From: CAVAVT01 sp963592185
GTDB taxonomy: Bacteria > Bacillota > Negativicutes > Selenomonadales > Selenomonadaceae
DNA length: 34,759 nt
Assembly (NCBI GenBank): GCA_963592185.1
Contig: CAVAVT010000016.1
Coordinates: forward strand, 1 to 34,759
Direction: 5' to 3'
A model generated the notes under the pieces. That model was not told the DNA's origin, ran no database searches, and worked only from the letters and a program-made list of their open reading frames with translations. Position numbers and translations under genes: made by a program. Shown one piece after another: positions 16,964 through 24,721 of this stretch (positions are counted from its first letter, which is position 1; each line of letters opens with the position of its first letter).

Positions 16964-17040
16964 ATTTTTCAAAAAAAAGTAATAAATTTGTCAAAATATT
17001 TTTAAAGCAATATCTGGATAAAAGATTGCACTAATCAATA

Positions 17041-17071
17041 GAAAAGGGCCGCCACCCAAAAGTGACAGCCC
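17041..17071 (-). terminator. Terminator of the cold-shock gene
   Basis: On the minus strand GGGCTGTCAC pairs fully with GTGGCGGCCC around a TTTTGG loop. Two of the ten pairs are G-U and would be mismatches on the other strand, which fixes the orientation. TTTTCTATTG follows. It resembles the hpf terminator in sequence. Confidence 0.85.
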
Positions 17072-17098
17072 ATTGCTTAAATCAAAATCTTCTACGGC

Positions 17099-17299
17099 TC
17101 ATGCCTGCTTTAAAACATTGGCAGCCTGGGGGCCTCTATCCCCCTGCACCACATCGAATTCCACGTCTTGTCCTTCTACCAAATTTTTAAAGCCTTCTTC
17201 CAGGATTGCTGAGAAATGCACAAACACGTCTCTGCCGGTCTCCGGTGCAATAAAACCATAGCCTTTTTCTGTGTCAAACCATTTTACTCTTCCAACCAT
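17099..17299 (-). CDS. Cold-shock protein (CspA family)
   Basis: A 66-residue single-stranded nucleic-acid binding protein with the five-stranded cold-shock domain. It opens MVGRVKWFDTEKGYGFIAPE, with RNP1 KGYGFI at 12-17 and RNP2 VFVHF at 25-29. The open frame extends 29 codons upstream, but AGGAGG ten bases before ATG 17299 and the family's usual length fix the start here. Such proteins melt mRNA structure at low temperature. It is a single-gene transcript with its own promoter, a leader of about 95 bases and its own terminator. Confidence 0.96.
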   Translation of the reverse strand: MVGRVKWFDTEKGYGFIAPETGRDVFVHFSAILEEGFKNLVEGQDVEFDVVQGDRGPQAANVLKQA

Positions 17300-17374
17300 T
17301 CGTGAAAAACCTCCTAAAAATTTAGTATTTACCAACGTCAGCCAATAAATAAAATATTCTAAAAGTTTTATATT

Positions 17375-17392
17375 TACTGACATCAATCAGTA
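17375..17392 (-). repeat. Inverted repeat at the 5' end of the csp transcript
   Basis: TACTGA and TCAGTA are perfect six-base arms around a six-base centre. It would lie within the first 20 bases of the mRNA made from the promoter at 17401-17429, where a hairpin could stabilise the transcript or respond to temperature. Confidence 0.45.
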
Positions 17393-17400
17393 CATTTAGT

Positions 17401-17429
17401 ACTTTAGCATATATTTTTGAGCTAGTCAA
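17401..17429 (-). promoter_or_regulatory. Promoter of the cold-shock gene
   Basis: TTGACT (17429-17424) and TAAAGT (17406-17401) are 17 bases apart on the minus strand, with TGC just before the -10 box (extended -10). The leader to ATG 17299 is about 95 bases, long for this genome but usual for cold-shock genes. Confidence 0.78.
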
Positions 17430-17576
17430 CAACTTTTTAGAAGATTTTAATCAGTTTGCAGGAATTATTTTATTTTCTAATGGGCACATTTACTTTGTAT
17501 TAATAAATTAATAGGATTTTGTTAATTCATATTAATTCCATATTAACTATATATTGTTTTTTCATTAATCACTTAT

Positions 17577-17611
17577 ATGCAAAAACCGCAGTAGTACAAG
17601 CTACTGCGGTT
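17577..17611 (-). terminator. Terminator of the glnPQ-like transcript
   Basis: AACCGCAGTAG and CTACTGCGGTT form a perfect 11-base stem around a six-base loop, followed by TTTGC on the minus strand. It begins 28 bases after the ATPase stop codon. Confidence 0.88.
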
Positions 17612-17638
17612 TCGGATAGAAAGGATACACTCTCCGTA

Positions 17639-18355
17639 TCAAAGAACCTTTGACAGGAAGTTTTTCGTGCGCTCCTCTTTTGGATTTTCAAAAATATCTT
17701 TAGGATTGCCCTGCTCGATAATACGGCCATCATCCACAAACAGGAGTCTGTCGCCTACCTCACGGGCAAATCCCATCTCATGGGTTACAACAACCATGGT
17801 CATGCCTTCTTCAGCCAGACCCTTCATAACATCCAGAACCTCCTGAACCATCTCAGGGTCCAATGCGGAAGTCGGCTCATCAAACAGCATAACCTTCGGC
17901 TTCATTGCAAGGGCACGGGCAATTGCCACACGCTGCTGCTGTCCACCGGAAAGCTGCTCAGGATAGGTATTAGCCTTGTCAGCAAGGCCTACACGCTGCA
18001 AAAGATTTTCCGCTGTTTTCACAGCTTCTTCCTTTGCAATCTTTTTAACCTTAATCGGAGCCAATGTAACATTTTCCAATACTGTCATATGAGGGAAAAG
18101 ATTGAATCTCTGGAACACCATTCCCACGTCCTCACGGACCTTGTTCAGATTGGAGCCTTTCAAGGTTACTCCGTCAATGGTTACAGTTCCTTCTGTAGGT
18201 TCCTCCAGATAATTCATGCAGCGAAGCAGGGTACTTTTACCAGAGCCGCTTGGGCCGATTATAACCACAACTTCCTTTGCTGCTATGTCCAGGTCAATAC
18301 CCTTTAACACCTCATGTTTTCCGAAGCTTTTATGTAAATTCTCAATTTTTATCAT
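17639..18355 (-). CDS. glnQ: Polar amino acid ABC transporter ATP-binding protein
   Basis: This 238-residue ATPase powers uptake of a polar amino acid. Walker A is GPSGSGKST at 34-42, the signature is LSGGQQQR, Walker B is VMLFDEPTSALD and the switch histidine is in VTHEMGF. Length and motifs match the GlnQ/HisP/ArtP group; which amino acid is carried cannot be told. It overlaps the permease gene by 14 bases, with GGAGG ten bases before ATG 18355, and is the last gene before a strong terminator. Confidence 0.93.
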   Translation of the reverse strand: MIKIENLHKSFGKHEVLKGIDLDIAAKEVVVIIGPSGSGKSTLLRCMNYLEEPTEGTVTIDGVTLKGSNLNKVREDVGMVFQRFNLFPHMTVLENVTLAPIKVKKIAKEEAVKTAENLLQRVGLADKANTYPEQLSGGQQQRVAIARALAMKPKVMLFDEPTSALDPEMVQEVLDVMKGLAEEGMTMVVVTHEMGFAREVGDRLLFVDDGRIIEQGNPKDIFENPKEERTKNFLSKVL

Positions 18356-19007
18356 CTATCTTATACCTCCGCTCCAGGAATGCCACCAGTCTGGAAATTG
18401 ACAGTGTCATTACAAGGTATATTACAGCAACAGCAAACCAGATTTCCAATGAGCCATAGGTTCTTGCTATTACCAGCTGGCCACGGCGTGTAAGCTCCTC
18501 AAATCCGATAACGGATACCAGTGAGGAATCCTTCAGCAATGCAATAAACTCGTTGCCGAGAGGCGGTATAACCTGCTTGAATGCCTGCGGAACGATGATG
18601 TAGCGCATGGTCTGACACCAGGTCATACCCAGTGAGCGGCCTGCCTCCATCTGTCCTGCATTAATGGACTGGATACCTGCACGGAATATTTCAGCCACAT
18701 ATGCGCCGCTGTTTATTCCACAGGCAAATATTGCTGAGAAAAATGGGTCATTTCTGATACCGGTAAGCACAGGAAGACCATAGTAAATCAAGAAAAGCTG
18801 TACCAGCAAAGGTGTTCCTCTCAGGAAGTCAATATAGACGGCGGCGGCCATTCGGATAATCTTGATATTGCATATTCTTGCAATACCAACAAAAAGACCG
18901 ATAACTACACCTAAGGCTACTGACAATGCCGTAATCTTTATTGTGACACCGGCACCCATAAGCAGCAATGGCAATGACTCCCATATGAGATCAAAATTAA
19001 AGCCCAT
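18342..19007 (-). CDS. Polar amino acid ABC transporter permease
   Basis: This 221-residue inner-membrane permease is of the HisMQ/GlnP type, with about five membrane helices. The EAA loop that contacts the ATPase is seen as SGAYVAEIFRAGIQSINAGQ followed by MEAGRSLGM. It ends with RRYKIDDKN and overlaps the ATPase gene. Only one permease gene is present, so the channel is probably a homodimer. It has its own promoter (19051-19079), separate from that of the binding-protein gene. Confidence 0.92.
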   Translation of the reverse strand: MGFNFDLIWESLPLLLMGAGVTIKITALSVALGVVIGLFVGIARICNIKIIRMAAAVYIDFLRGTPLLVQLFLIYYGLPVLTGIRNDPFFSAIFACGINSGAYVAEIFRAGIQSINAGQMEAGRSLGMTWCQTMRYIIVPQAFKQVIPPLGNEFIALLKDSSLVSVIGFEELTRRGQLVIARTYGSLEIWFAVAVIYLVMTLSISRLVAFLERRYKIDDKN

Positions 19008-19050
19008 TTCTTCACCCTACCCGTTCATATAATAGTTATAACTGCTAAAT

Positions 19051-19079
19051 ATTATACAACCTACAACCATTAAAGGCAA
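19051..19079 (-). promoter_or_regulatory. Promoter of the permease-ATPase transcript
   Basis: TTGCCT (19079-19074) and a perfect TATAAT (19056-19051) are 17 bases apart on the minus strand. The palindrome AGTTATAACT at 19034-19043 covers the expected start point and could be an operator. Confidence 0.75.
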
Positions 19080-19123
19080 TTAGAACAGAGCTTTGTTTTT
19101 TTCGATATACTTGTTCAAGTATA

Positions 19124-19154
19124 GAAAAACACCGCTCCCAAGTGGGAACGGTGT
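19124..19154 (-). terminator. Terminator after the binding-protein gene
   Basis: ACACCGTTCCC and GGGAGCGGTGT pair around an ACTT loop, followed by TTTTTC on the minus strand. It lies 17 bases after the stop codon of the binding protein and separates that gene from the permease promoter. Confidence 0.85.
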
Positions 19155-19170
19155 CCTAAACTGGCTCATA

Positions 19171-19947
19171 TTACTTCTGCTCGCCAAACCATTTAGCGAA
19201 AATCTTGTCGTACTCGCCATTTTCCTTAAGCTTCTTCAGAGCATCGTTAATCTTGCCCTGGAGCTCGGCGTTATCCTTGCGGATTGCAATACCGTAATCC
19301 TCGGAGGTAAGAAGCTCTGGGAGACGGCGAACATCGGTTACGCCGCTCGTTGCGATGTAGTAATCGTTGACAGGACGGTCGTTGACTACAGCGTCAACTC
19401 CACCAGCCTTAAGCTCCATGAAGGTATCTGCGGAGCTGTTGAACTCCTTAACCTCTGTTCCTGGAATGGCCTTTGCTTCCTTAGCACTGGTAGTACCCAC
19501 CTGCACAGCAACCCTCTTGCCCTGGAGATCCTTGAAGGAATTAATAGAGGTATCATCCTTCTTCACGATAATTGAAAGACCGGACTGATAATAAGGATCG
19601 GAGAACAGAACCTTCTGCTTACGCTCATCATTAATTGTCATACCGGAAATGATAACATCTATATTTCCTGCTTCCATGGAAGGAATAAGTCCATCGTAGT
19701 TGACATTCTGGATATCAACCTCGTAGCCCATTTCCTTGCCGATAGCACGGATAAGATCCATATCGAAGCCCTGATACTCAGCACCGCTGGCATCCTGGAA
19801 CTCAAAAGGTGCGAAGTCAGCGGTTACACCAACCTTCAGAACCTTAGCGCTGCTGGAGCTGCTATTGCTGCTCTGACCACAGCCAGCAACAAATGTCATG
19901 ATACTAAGCATAGCCATTACACACAAGCAAAGAATCTTTCTTGACAT
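19171..19947 (-). CDS. Amino acid ABC transporter substrate-binding lipoprotein
   Basis: This 258-residue solute-binding protein of SBP family 3 has a lipoprotein signal with lipobox VAGC (C23), followed by a Ser/Asn-rich tether. The mature domain opens KVLKVGVTADFAPFEFQDAS and carries GFDMDLIRAIGKEMG and DVIISGMTINDERK, classic for polar amino acid binding proteins (His/Gln/Arg/Cys). AGGAGG seven bases before ATG 19947 sets the start; an upstream in-frame ATG lacks a site. It is transcribed with the zinc-ribbon gene and cut off from the permease by a terminator, which would allow more binding protein than membrane complex. Confidence 0.93.
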   Translation of the reverse strand: MSRKILCLCVMAMLSIMTFVAGCGQSSNSSSSSAKVLKVGVTADFAPFEFQDASGAEYQGFDMDLIRAIGKEMGYEVDIQNVNYDGLIPSMEAGNIDVIISGMTINDERKQKVLFSDPYYQSGLSIIVKKDDTSINSFKDLQGKRVAVQVGTTSAKEAKAIPGTEVKEFNSSADTFMELKAGGVDAVVNDRPVNDYYIATSGVTDVRRLPELLTSEDYGIAIRKDNAELQGKINDALKKLKENGEYDKIFAKWFGEQK

Positions 19948-19983
19948 AACCTTACCTCCTAATGAAACCACCTATGTAACAAG

Positions 19984-20271
19984 TTACGCCTTATGAGCGT
20001 TGAAGCAGTCACGGCAGTATACAGGACGATCATTCTTAGGCTCGAAAGGAACCTCAGTCTCCTTACCGCAGTCAGCACAGATTACCTTGTACATGGTACG
20101 TGCTTCTCTCTCGCCGCCTTCACGGGAACGACGTCTCTTGTCACGGCAGTCACGGCAGCGTACAGGCTCATTCTCGAAACCCTTCTCTGCGTAGAATTCC
20201 TGCTCGCCTGCGCTGAAAATAAAGTCCTTGCCGCAGTCTTTACATGTCAATGTCTTGTCTTCAAATGCCAT
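19984..20271 (-). CDS. Small double zinc-ribbon protein
   Basis: This 95-residue protein has four CxxC pairs: C10/C13, C39/C42, C65/C68 and C86/C89. These form two zinc ribbons (TCKDCGKDF...RCRDCR and ICADCGKE...YCRDCF) joined by an Arg/Glu-rich linker. The N-terminal half fits the zf-trcl 'probable zinc-ribbon' family. Its function is not known; nucleic-acid or protein binding is plausible. AGGGG lies about nine bases before ATG 20271. It is the first gene after a strong promoter and is followed 36 bases later by the binding-protein gene, with the small palindrome GTAACAAGTTAC at its stop codon. Confidence 0.82.
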   Translation of the reverse strand: MAFEDKTLTCKDCGKDFIFSAGEQEFYAEKGFENEPVRCRDCRDKRRRSREGGEREARTMYKVICADCGKETEVPFEPKNDRPVYCRDCFNAHKA

Positions 20272-20380
20272 TTTGTAATCCCCTCACCTTTTCTAAAGCC
20301 TTGTGAACATTGAATATCCCGCTCTGTGTGTTTGGGTTTTCAAGGTTCCAAAACTCAGAAAAAGAGACATCCTGTGTTCC

Positions 20381-20409
20381 AGTATAGATAATATCTGTAA
20401 AAAAATCAA
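20381..20409 (-). promoter_or_regulatory. Promoter of the zinc-ribbon/binding-protein transcript
   Basis: TTGATT (20409-20404) and TATACT (20386-20381) are 17 bases apart on the minus strand. The leader to ATG 20271 is about 100 bases, with no clear hairpin. I see no strong terminator between this site and the end of the glycosyltransferase operon at 20456. Confidence 0.78.
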
Positions 20410-20455
20410 GAAAATATTACAACTATTTTGAAATTCGCAACAAAATACCTAATTT

Positions 20456-22150
20456 CTATTGTATTTCTTCTATGATTGAAAAATATGCCTGTTCCAGCTC
20501 CCTCATATAGCCGCAGCTATCCATGAGTCTGGATTCCCTCAATGTTTCCCGAAGACCCCCATGGAGTTTTCGCAAAATGTCCCGGGACTCAGCCAGACGA
20601 CAGACCTTGTTCACGTATTCCATCTCGTTTGCTGCCACCAGCTCCCCAAGCCCTGCATTAGTTAGAATACTGCTGCCAAACCTTTCCCCATGTGTACGTC
20701 CGGCAAGGGTTATTACGGGAACCCCCATGTAAAGTGCTTCGCAGGTGGTCAGCCCTCCGGTATACGGCATGGTATCAAGTGCAATATCCACATCCCTGTA
20801 CTGTTCAAGATAATCCGGACTGTAGGGTCTAAGCTCTATGCGGTCCATGTCTATGCCAATCCGCTCAAGCCTCTGGGAAAGTATTTCCCTCCCGGCTGGG
20901 ATACTGCATATTTTCCCCTTTATTATCATTTTGGAGTCAGGAATATGTTCCAATATTTCCCTCCATAAAAGGAGAGTTTCCTTCGATACCTTGGAAAAAT
21001 TATTGAAGCTTCCAAATGTAATATAACCGTTCTTTTCACTTGGAGGAATCCGCCCCGGTTCCGGCATTTTTCTTACAGTCTCCGGCTGATAGCAAAGATG
21101 GCTGTGCTCCAGCCTCAGAATTTTTTCTGTAAATCCAGCTGGCTGTTCCCCTATAGGCATCGCTATTTTATCCGACAAAAAATAGTCCACAGCCGAAAGC
21201 CCCGTGGTGTTCATGTATCCTATTCCGGAAATCTGTATTGGGGCTGGGCGATGAGCCAGCACGGGAAGACAGCTGTTTTGGGTATGTCCGGATAAATCCA
21301 CAAGAATATCTATCCTGTCATTGTAAATAATCTCCGCCGCCTGAATCTCCGCCATGTTGGAAATATCTCTCCAGCATACTGAAAAAGCCTTGAACCGCCT
21401 CGTTACTTCATCACTTCTTCCAGCCATGTAGACGAACACTTCAAAGTGTTCCCGGTCATAGTCCCGTAAAAGGGGTGTAAAAAAATACGCCGCTGCATGA
21501 AGTCTGAAATCCGGCGAAATATATCCTATTCTGAGCTTCTTCCCCTTAGCCATTTTTCCATGGGAAAATTTCACAGTGTTACTAAAAAATGCCCCAAAGG
21601 CTTCATGAAGCTCCCTTGACTTATTCACTGGCATTTTCCGATAATTTGTCATGAAAAGAGCCTTGCTGTAATATGAAGCCTTTTTTTCTGTAGAAAGCGG
21701 CATTTCGCTCAGCCTGAAAAGTATATCCATTGCCTTTTCCGGCATTGCCCCAAGCTGATAGGCATCTGCTAAAAGACATCTGGCACGCTCCAACACACGA
21801 ATGTCTGCGGAGGACAGTTCTTCCATGTGCCTAAAAGATAGCTTTTGTTCCAGCTCCTCCAGCACCAGATACTCCTGCTGCAGCAGGAACTCCGAGGCGT
21901 ACAGCTCCCCCTCAGCCAAGAGAAGCCGATAGTTTTCACGTCCCCCTGCCTCCAACTTTTCCAAAATTTCTCTGGCATGTTCCTTTTCACCTAAAAAAAG
22001 AAGAGCCTGGGCTAATATAGCCAGACCCTCGCCGTCTTCGGAATCCAGCTCCAGAATTTCCCTTGCACAAGCCCTCATGCCCCGGAAATCCCCCTGGGCA
22101 TAAAAACTGTCCGCCAAATCTATCCAGCGATTGCGTTCCTGATTCTCCAC
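20456..22150 (-). CDS. TPR plus GT41 (OGT/SPINDLY-like) glycosyltransferase
   Basis: This 564-residue protein should transfer a sugar from a nucleotide sugar to Ser/Thr of a protein, by analogy with O-GlcNAc transferase. Residues 1-195 are TPR-like helices and about 205-560 the GT41 core. H218 in the ISPDFRLHAAAYFF motif and K387 in FGSFNNFSKV match the catalytic-site His and UDP-binding Lys of human OGT (H498, K842). DVDIALDTMPYTGGLTTCEA and GVPVITLAGRTHGERFG follow. The start is GTG 22150 with GGAGG seven bases upstream, two bases after the StrF-like gene. It is the last gene of the operon. Acceptor and donor are unknown. Confidence 0.88.
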   Translation of the reverse strand: MENQERNRWIDLADSFYAQGDFRGMRACAREILELDSEDGEGLAILAQALLFLGEKEHAREILEKLEAGGRENYRLLLAEGELYASEFLLQQEYLVLEELEQKLSFRHMEELSSADIRVLERARCLLADAYQLGAMPEKAMDILFRLSEMPLSTEKKASYYSKALFMTNYRKMPVNKSRELHEAFGAFFSNTVKFSHGKMAKGKKLRIGYISPDFRLHAAAYFFTPLLRDYDREHFEVFVYMAGRSDEVTRRFKAFSVCWRDISNMAEIQAAEIIYNDRIDILVDLSGHTQNSCLPVLAHRPAPIQISGIGYMNTTGLSAVDYFLSDKIAMPIGEQPAGFTEKILRLEHSHLCYQPETVRKMPEPGRIPPSEKNGYITFGSFNNFSKVSKETLLLWREILEHIPDSKMIIKGKICSIPAGREILSQRLERIGIDMDRIELRPYSPDYLEQYRDVDIALDTMPYTGGLTTCEALYMGVPVITLAGRTHGERFGSSILTNAGLGELVAANEMEYVNKVCRLAESRDILRKLHGGLRETLRESRLMDSCGYMRELEQAYFSIIEEIQ

Positions 22151-22152
22151 CC

Positions 22153-22836
22153 CTACACCTCCGGATCCAGCTCGCTGCCGTATTCCCTTAAAAAGATTTT
22201 CTGATAGCCCTTATACTCTGGGGCCAGGGGCTTTTCCTTTGGACAATGAATGCACCAAAAGTCCTTTTTCTGGTTCGGCACCACCACACGGTATCCCCTG
22301 CGGCCCATTTCCTTGCACTGAGAGGTGTCATAAAAATGCCATCCGTCAAAAAGATCCTCACGCCAGGGTATATCGTACTGGGTGGCAATCATCAGCCCAT
22401 CCACGGACTCCACGTCAATAAATGGACCATCTGGCTCCTGACATTCAGAATCCACAACGCTTTCCGGCTCACAGGCATGGAGAACCCTTCCAAAGCTTCT
22501 AAGCCCGTCCCACCAGACTCCGCTGGCTGGGAGCTTTCTGCAGCCGATTACTCCGATTGCTCCAATATCCTCATGTTCAAAAATTTTCAATATATCCGAT
22601 ATAAAATTTTTATTTACCACCAATGTATCCTGATGAAGATATACCTTGTACTTCGCATCGGTGGAGCTCATTCCCCTGTTGTATCCGCTGGTCATTGAAG
22701 CCGCTCCCCAGATAGGGACAAATTCCACAGTGATACCCTCTGGAACCCTGAGATGCTCCATGTAAAGCTTTGCCTCGCTGTACCATTCCTCATCATTCAC
22801 ACAGGTTATAAACGCTATCTTATTGCTGTCAGCCAT
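22153..22836 (-). CDS. StrF-like glycosyltransferase (Glyco_tranf_2_5 family)
   Basis: This 227-residue protein of the GT-A fold resembles the family named after streptomycin gene strF. Its motifs include IAFITCVNDEEWYSEA at the start, ASMTSGYNRGM, the donor-site YLHQD (in place of a plain DxD), IGVIGCRKLPASGVWWDG, and a C-terminal DGWHFYDTSQC that should place the acceptor or metal. It is compact, without a TPR or membrane segment. GGAG lies eight bases before ATG 22836. It follows the methyltransferase-like gene by 14 bases and precedes a GT41 gene by two. It likely adds one sugar in the same pathway. Confidence 0.82.
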   Translation of the reverse strand: MADSNKIAFITCVNDEEWYSEAKLYMEHLRVPEGITVEFVPIWGAASMTSGYNRGMSSTDAKYKVYLHQDTLVVNKNFISDILKIFEHEDIGAIGVIGCRKLPASGVWWDGLRSFGRVLHACEPESVVDSECQEPDGPFIDVESVDGLMIATQYDIPWREDLFDGWHFYDTSQCKEMGRRGYRVVVPNQKKDFWCIHCPKEKPLAPEYKGYQKIFLREYGSELDPEV

Positions 22837-22850
22837 GTAAAAAACTCCAA

Positions 22851-23759
22851 TCAGCCCCAGGGGGATTCCATCAGAGGCTTCAGTGCCTCCACCACTTCCA
22901 TACGGCTTTTATCCTTGGTGAACTCCCTTAGATTTTCGGAAAAATTTCCCCGGTGAACCACTGTCTCGTACACATATGCCCCCAGATATTCCGGAAAAAG
23001 CCCCATTTCATCATAGAGCTTCCAAAAGCTCTCAACGCTTTTCTCCGTCTCCACCTCATACTCTATGCGGTGAAGAAGCCGGGATAGATTTTTCCTCTGT
23101 TCCAGAGTGTAAAAAGACTTTAACGCCCCAATTTCCGGAGTGGAGCGGTCCGCCTTTACAATCCAGAACTCCGTTTCCAAATCCTGCCGGTTATTTTCAA
23201 AGCCACAGATCTCCAGCCGGGATATAAGCTCCTCCGGCCCCTTGCGCAATATCGCTCTTGAATGGCATTCCTTGTAAAAGGATGCGTACAGCAGCCTTTC
23301 ATATTCCGGACGGGCGTACAGGCGGCTTGCCACGCTGTAATAATGCCCCTCCATCATTTCCTGCAGCACACTCCAAAAACGGATATTTCTGAAGCTGGTC
23401 AAAAGGGAGCCGGTCTGCTTGATATATCTGGAAAATCCTGCCGCAATATCCTGTGGATTTTCCACACTTTCCAGCAAAAAATCTGACATGATGATATCAA
23501 AATATTCCATTGAAAAGGGAAGTTTTTTCTGATGATAGTCCAAAATATGCCACTCTACATCCAGCCCCTCATATTCTGGAGACTCCGACAAATCCCGGTC
23601 CGGAGTGCAGGCATAAAGCTCCGCCTCTGGAAGTATTTTCCGGAGCTTGGGGAGATATCCAAGGCTGTCCACCACCAATATCCGAAGGTTACGTTCAGAG
23701 GGCATTATAAAATTAAGCAGACCGTCTTCCTTGGATGACAGCTCCGTAAGTTTTGACAT
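22851..23759 (-). CDS. Divergent methyltransferase-like protein
   Basis: This 302-residue protein has an N-terminal half with a Rossmann-like class I methyltransferase pattern. A beta strand LRILVVDSL leads into the region where the SAM-binding loop belongs. Later come FSMEYFDIIMSDFLLESVENP and SRYIKQTGSLLTSFRN, which fit the post-I and carrier strands. The glycine-rich GxGxG loop is lacking (DSLGYLPKL), so SAM binding is doubtful. The C-terminal 100 residues are helical (LEQRKNLSRLLHRIEYEVET). It starts with ATG 23759, overlapping the previous stop by one base. It may modify the glycan, or be a non-catalytic partner. Confidence 0.6.
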   Translation of the reverse strand: MSKLTELSSKEDGLLNFIMPSERNLRILVVDSLGYLPKLRKILPEAELYACTPDRDLSESPEYEGLDVEWHILDYHQKKLPFSMEYFDIIMSDFLLESVENPQDIAAGFSRYIKQTGSLLTSFRNIRFWSVLQEMMEGHYYSVASRLYARPEYERLLYASFYKECHSRAILRKGPEELISRLEICGFENNRQDLETEFWIVKADRSTPEIGALKSFYTLEQRKNLSRLLHRIEYEVETEKSVESFWKLYDEMGLFPEYLGAYVYETVVHRGNFSENLREFTKDKSRMEVVEALKPLMESPWG

Positions 23760-24622
23760 CAGTCGTCACCCTTTAATGCCTTGTACACAGCGCAGCAGTC
23801 CTCGCCGCCATGCCCCTCATCAGAGGCCTTTTGGAAATTGCAAACAGAAAGCTCCGAGTATTTAGGGAAATATCCCATATCCTCGGCCATTTCACAGCCA
23901 AGACGGATATCCTTCAGTGCCAGGTCCACAGCGAATCTATTTGCAAAATCCCCATCCACAATAAGCGGCCCACGCCTGTGGAGCTGGTTTGAATCAGCGC
24001 CGGTTTCTGCCAAAAGCTCCAAAAATTGATGTTTTTCAATTCCGGCATGTTCCGCCAGATGGATTCCCTCAGCCAAAACAGCCAAATTAGTCATTCCAAC
24101 CATATTGCTGATGATTTTAAAGGCATATGCCTGCTTAACGCCTCCCAGATACACCGGCTTTCCTATAATCTCAAGCACAGGCAGCATGGCATCATACACA
24201 GACCTGTCGCCACCGGTGAACATTGTCTCAATTGCCTCCTCTGCAGCTGCCGGTCCCATTCCAAGAGTCGAAGCCAGGAATCCTATCCCCTTTTCCTTGG
24301 CTGCAGCTTCAAGCTCCAATCCAGTTTTGGGATCTATTGTGCTGGTATCCACATAGCTGCTTCCAGACTTCATTGAAGCCAGCAGTCCGCTTTCCAGCAC
24401 CACTTCCTTCACGATTTTAGGGTTTGGAAGACAGGTGAAAAGCACGTCCACATCTTTAAGCTCAGCCGCCGACTCCACAAAATGAGCGGTGGGACCAGCC
24501 TCCAGTACGCTGTCTATATGCTGCTTGTTTTTTGCGGTAAAATATACCTCTTTTCCAGCCCTTACAAGATTTTTTGCAAGCGGACCTCCCATAAGGCCTA
24601 TTCCAATGAAACCAAATTTCAT
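23759..24622 (-). CDS. NAD(P)-dependent beta-hydroxyacid dehydrogenase-like oxidoreductase
   Basis: This 287-residue enzyme of the 3-hydroxyisobutyrate/6-phosphogluconate dehydrogenase superfamily has a dinucleotide site GFIGIGLMGGPLAKNL at residues 4-19. The catalytic Lys and nearby Asn are K169 and N173 in AYAFKIISNMVG. The substrate loop normally reading DAPVSGG is STLGMGPAAAEEA here, so the substrate is likely unusual. AGGGG lies seven bases before ATG 24622. Its place inside the glycosyltransferase operon, overlapping the methyltransferase-like gene, suggests it makes or alters a small hydroxy-acid or sugar group for the glycan. That is inference. Confidence 0.85.
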   Translation of the reverse strand: MKFGFIGIGLMGGPLAKNLVRAGKEVYFTAKNKQHIDSVLEAGPTAHFVESAAELKDVDVLFTCLPNPKIVKEVVLESGLLASMKSGSSYVDTSTIDPKTGLELEAAAKEKGIGFLASTLGMGPAAAEEAIETMFTGGDRSVYDAMLPVLEIIGKPVYLGGVKQAYAFKIISNMVGMTNLAVLAEGIHLAEHAGIEKHQFLELLAETGADSNQLHRRGPLIVDGDFANRFAVDLALKDIRLGCEMAEDMGYFPKYSELSVCNFQKASDEGHGGEDCCAVYKALKGDD

Positions 24623-24623
24623 G

Positions 24624-24689
24624 TCAAATCCCCTCTTTTGCCAAAATATCCTTCATTTTATCTATAGCCTCGGAAAAACTTAGGAGCAT
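24624..24689 (-). CDS. Possible 21-codon small ORF
   Basis: ATG 24689 opens a frame ending TGA at 24624, directly before the oxidoreductase start. The product, MLLSFSEAIDKMKDILAKEG plus Ile, reads as an amphipathic helix. The frame stays open upstream to 24725 (from CTG) with protein-like sequence (GPAESASRE). A second ATG, overlapping the TPR stop, lies in another frame. AAGGG sits close before ATG 24689. It may be a real micro-protein, a coupling leader, or the tail of a frameshifted gene. Confidence 0.3.
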   Translation of the reverse strand: MLLSFSEAIDKMKDILAKEGI

Positions 24690-24721
24690 TTCCCTTGAAG
24701 CTGATTCCGCCGGTCCTTGTA

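Larger units (their letters stand above)
17300..17638. other. Non-coding interval between the transporter operon and csp
   Basis: This 339-base AT-rich stretch contains the csp leader (17300 to about 17394), the csp promoter and the glnQ terminator. Between 17430 and 17576 I see no gene, only A/T-rich sequence with several ATTAAT-like words and no clear promoter or binding site. Confidence 0.7.

Noticed and set aside
17300..17386. 29-residue N-terminal extension of the cold-shock protein
   Set aside because: It reads through the mRNA leader; the family starts at the MVGRVKWFD methionine and AGGAGG precedes that codon.
20410..20455. Terminator after the last glycosyltransferase gene
   Set aside because: GAAATT/AATTTC and ATTTTG/CAAAAT arms exist, but they are A/T-rich with large loops and no U-tract directly after, so I do not call it.
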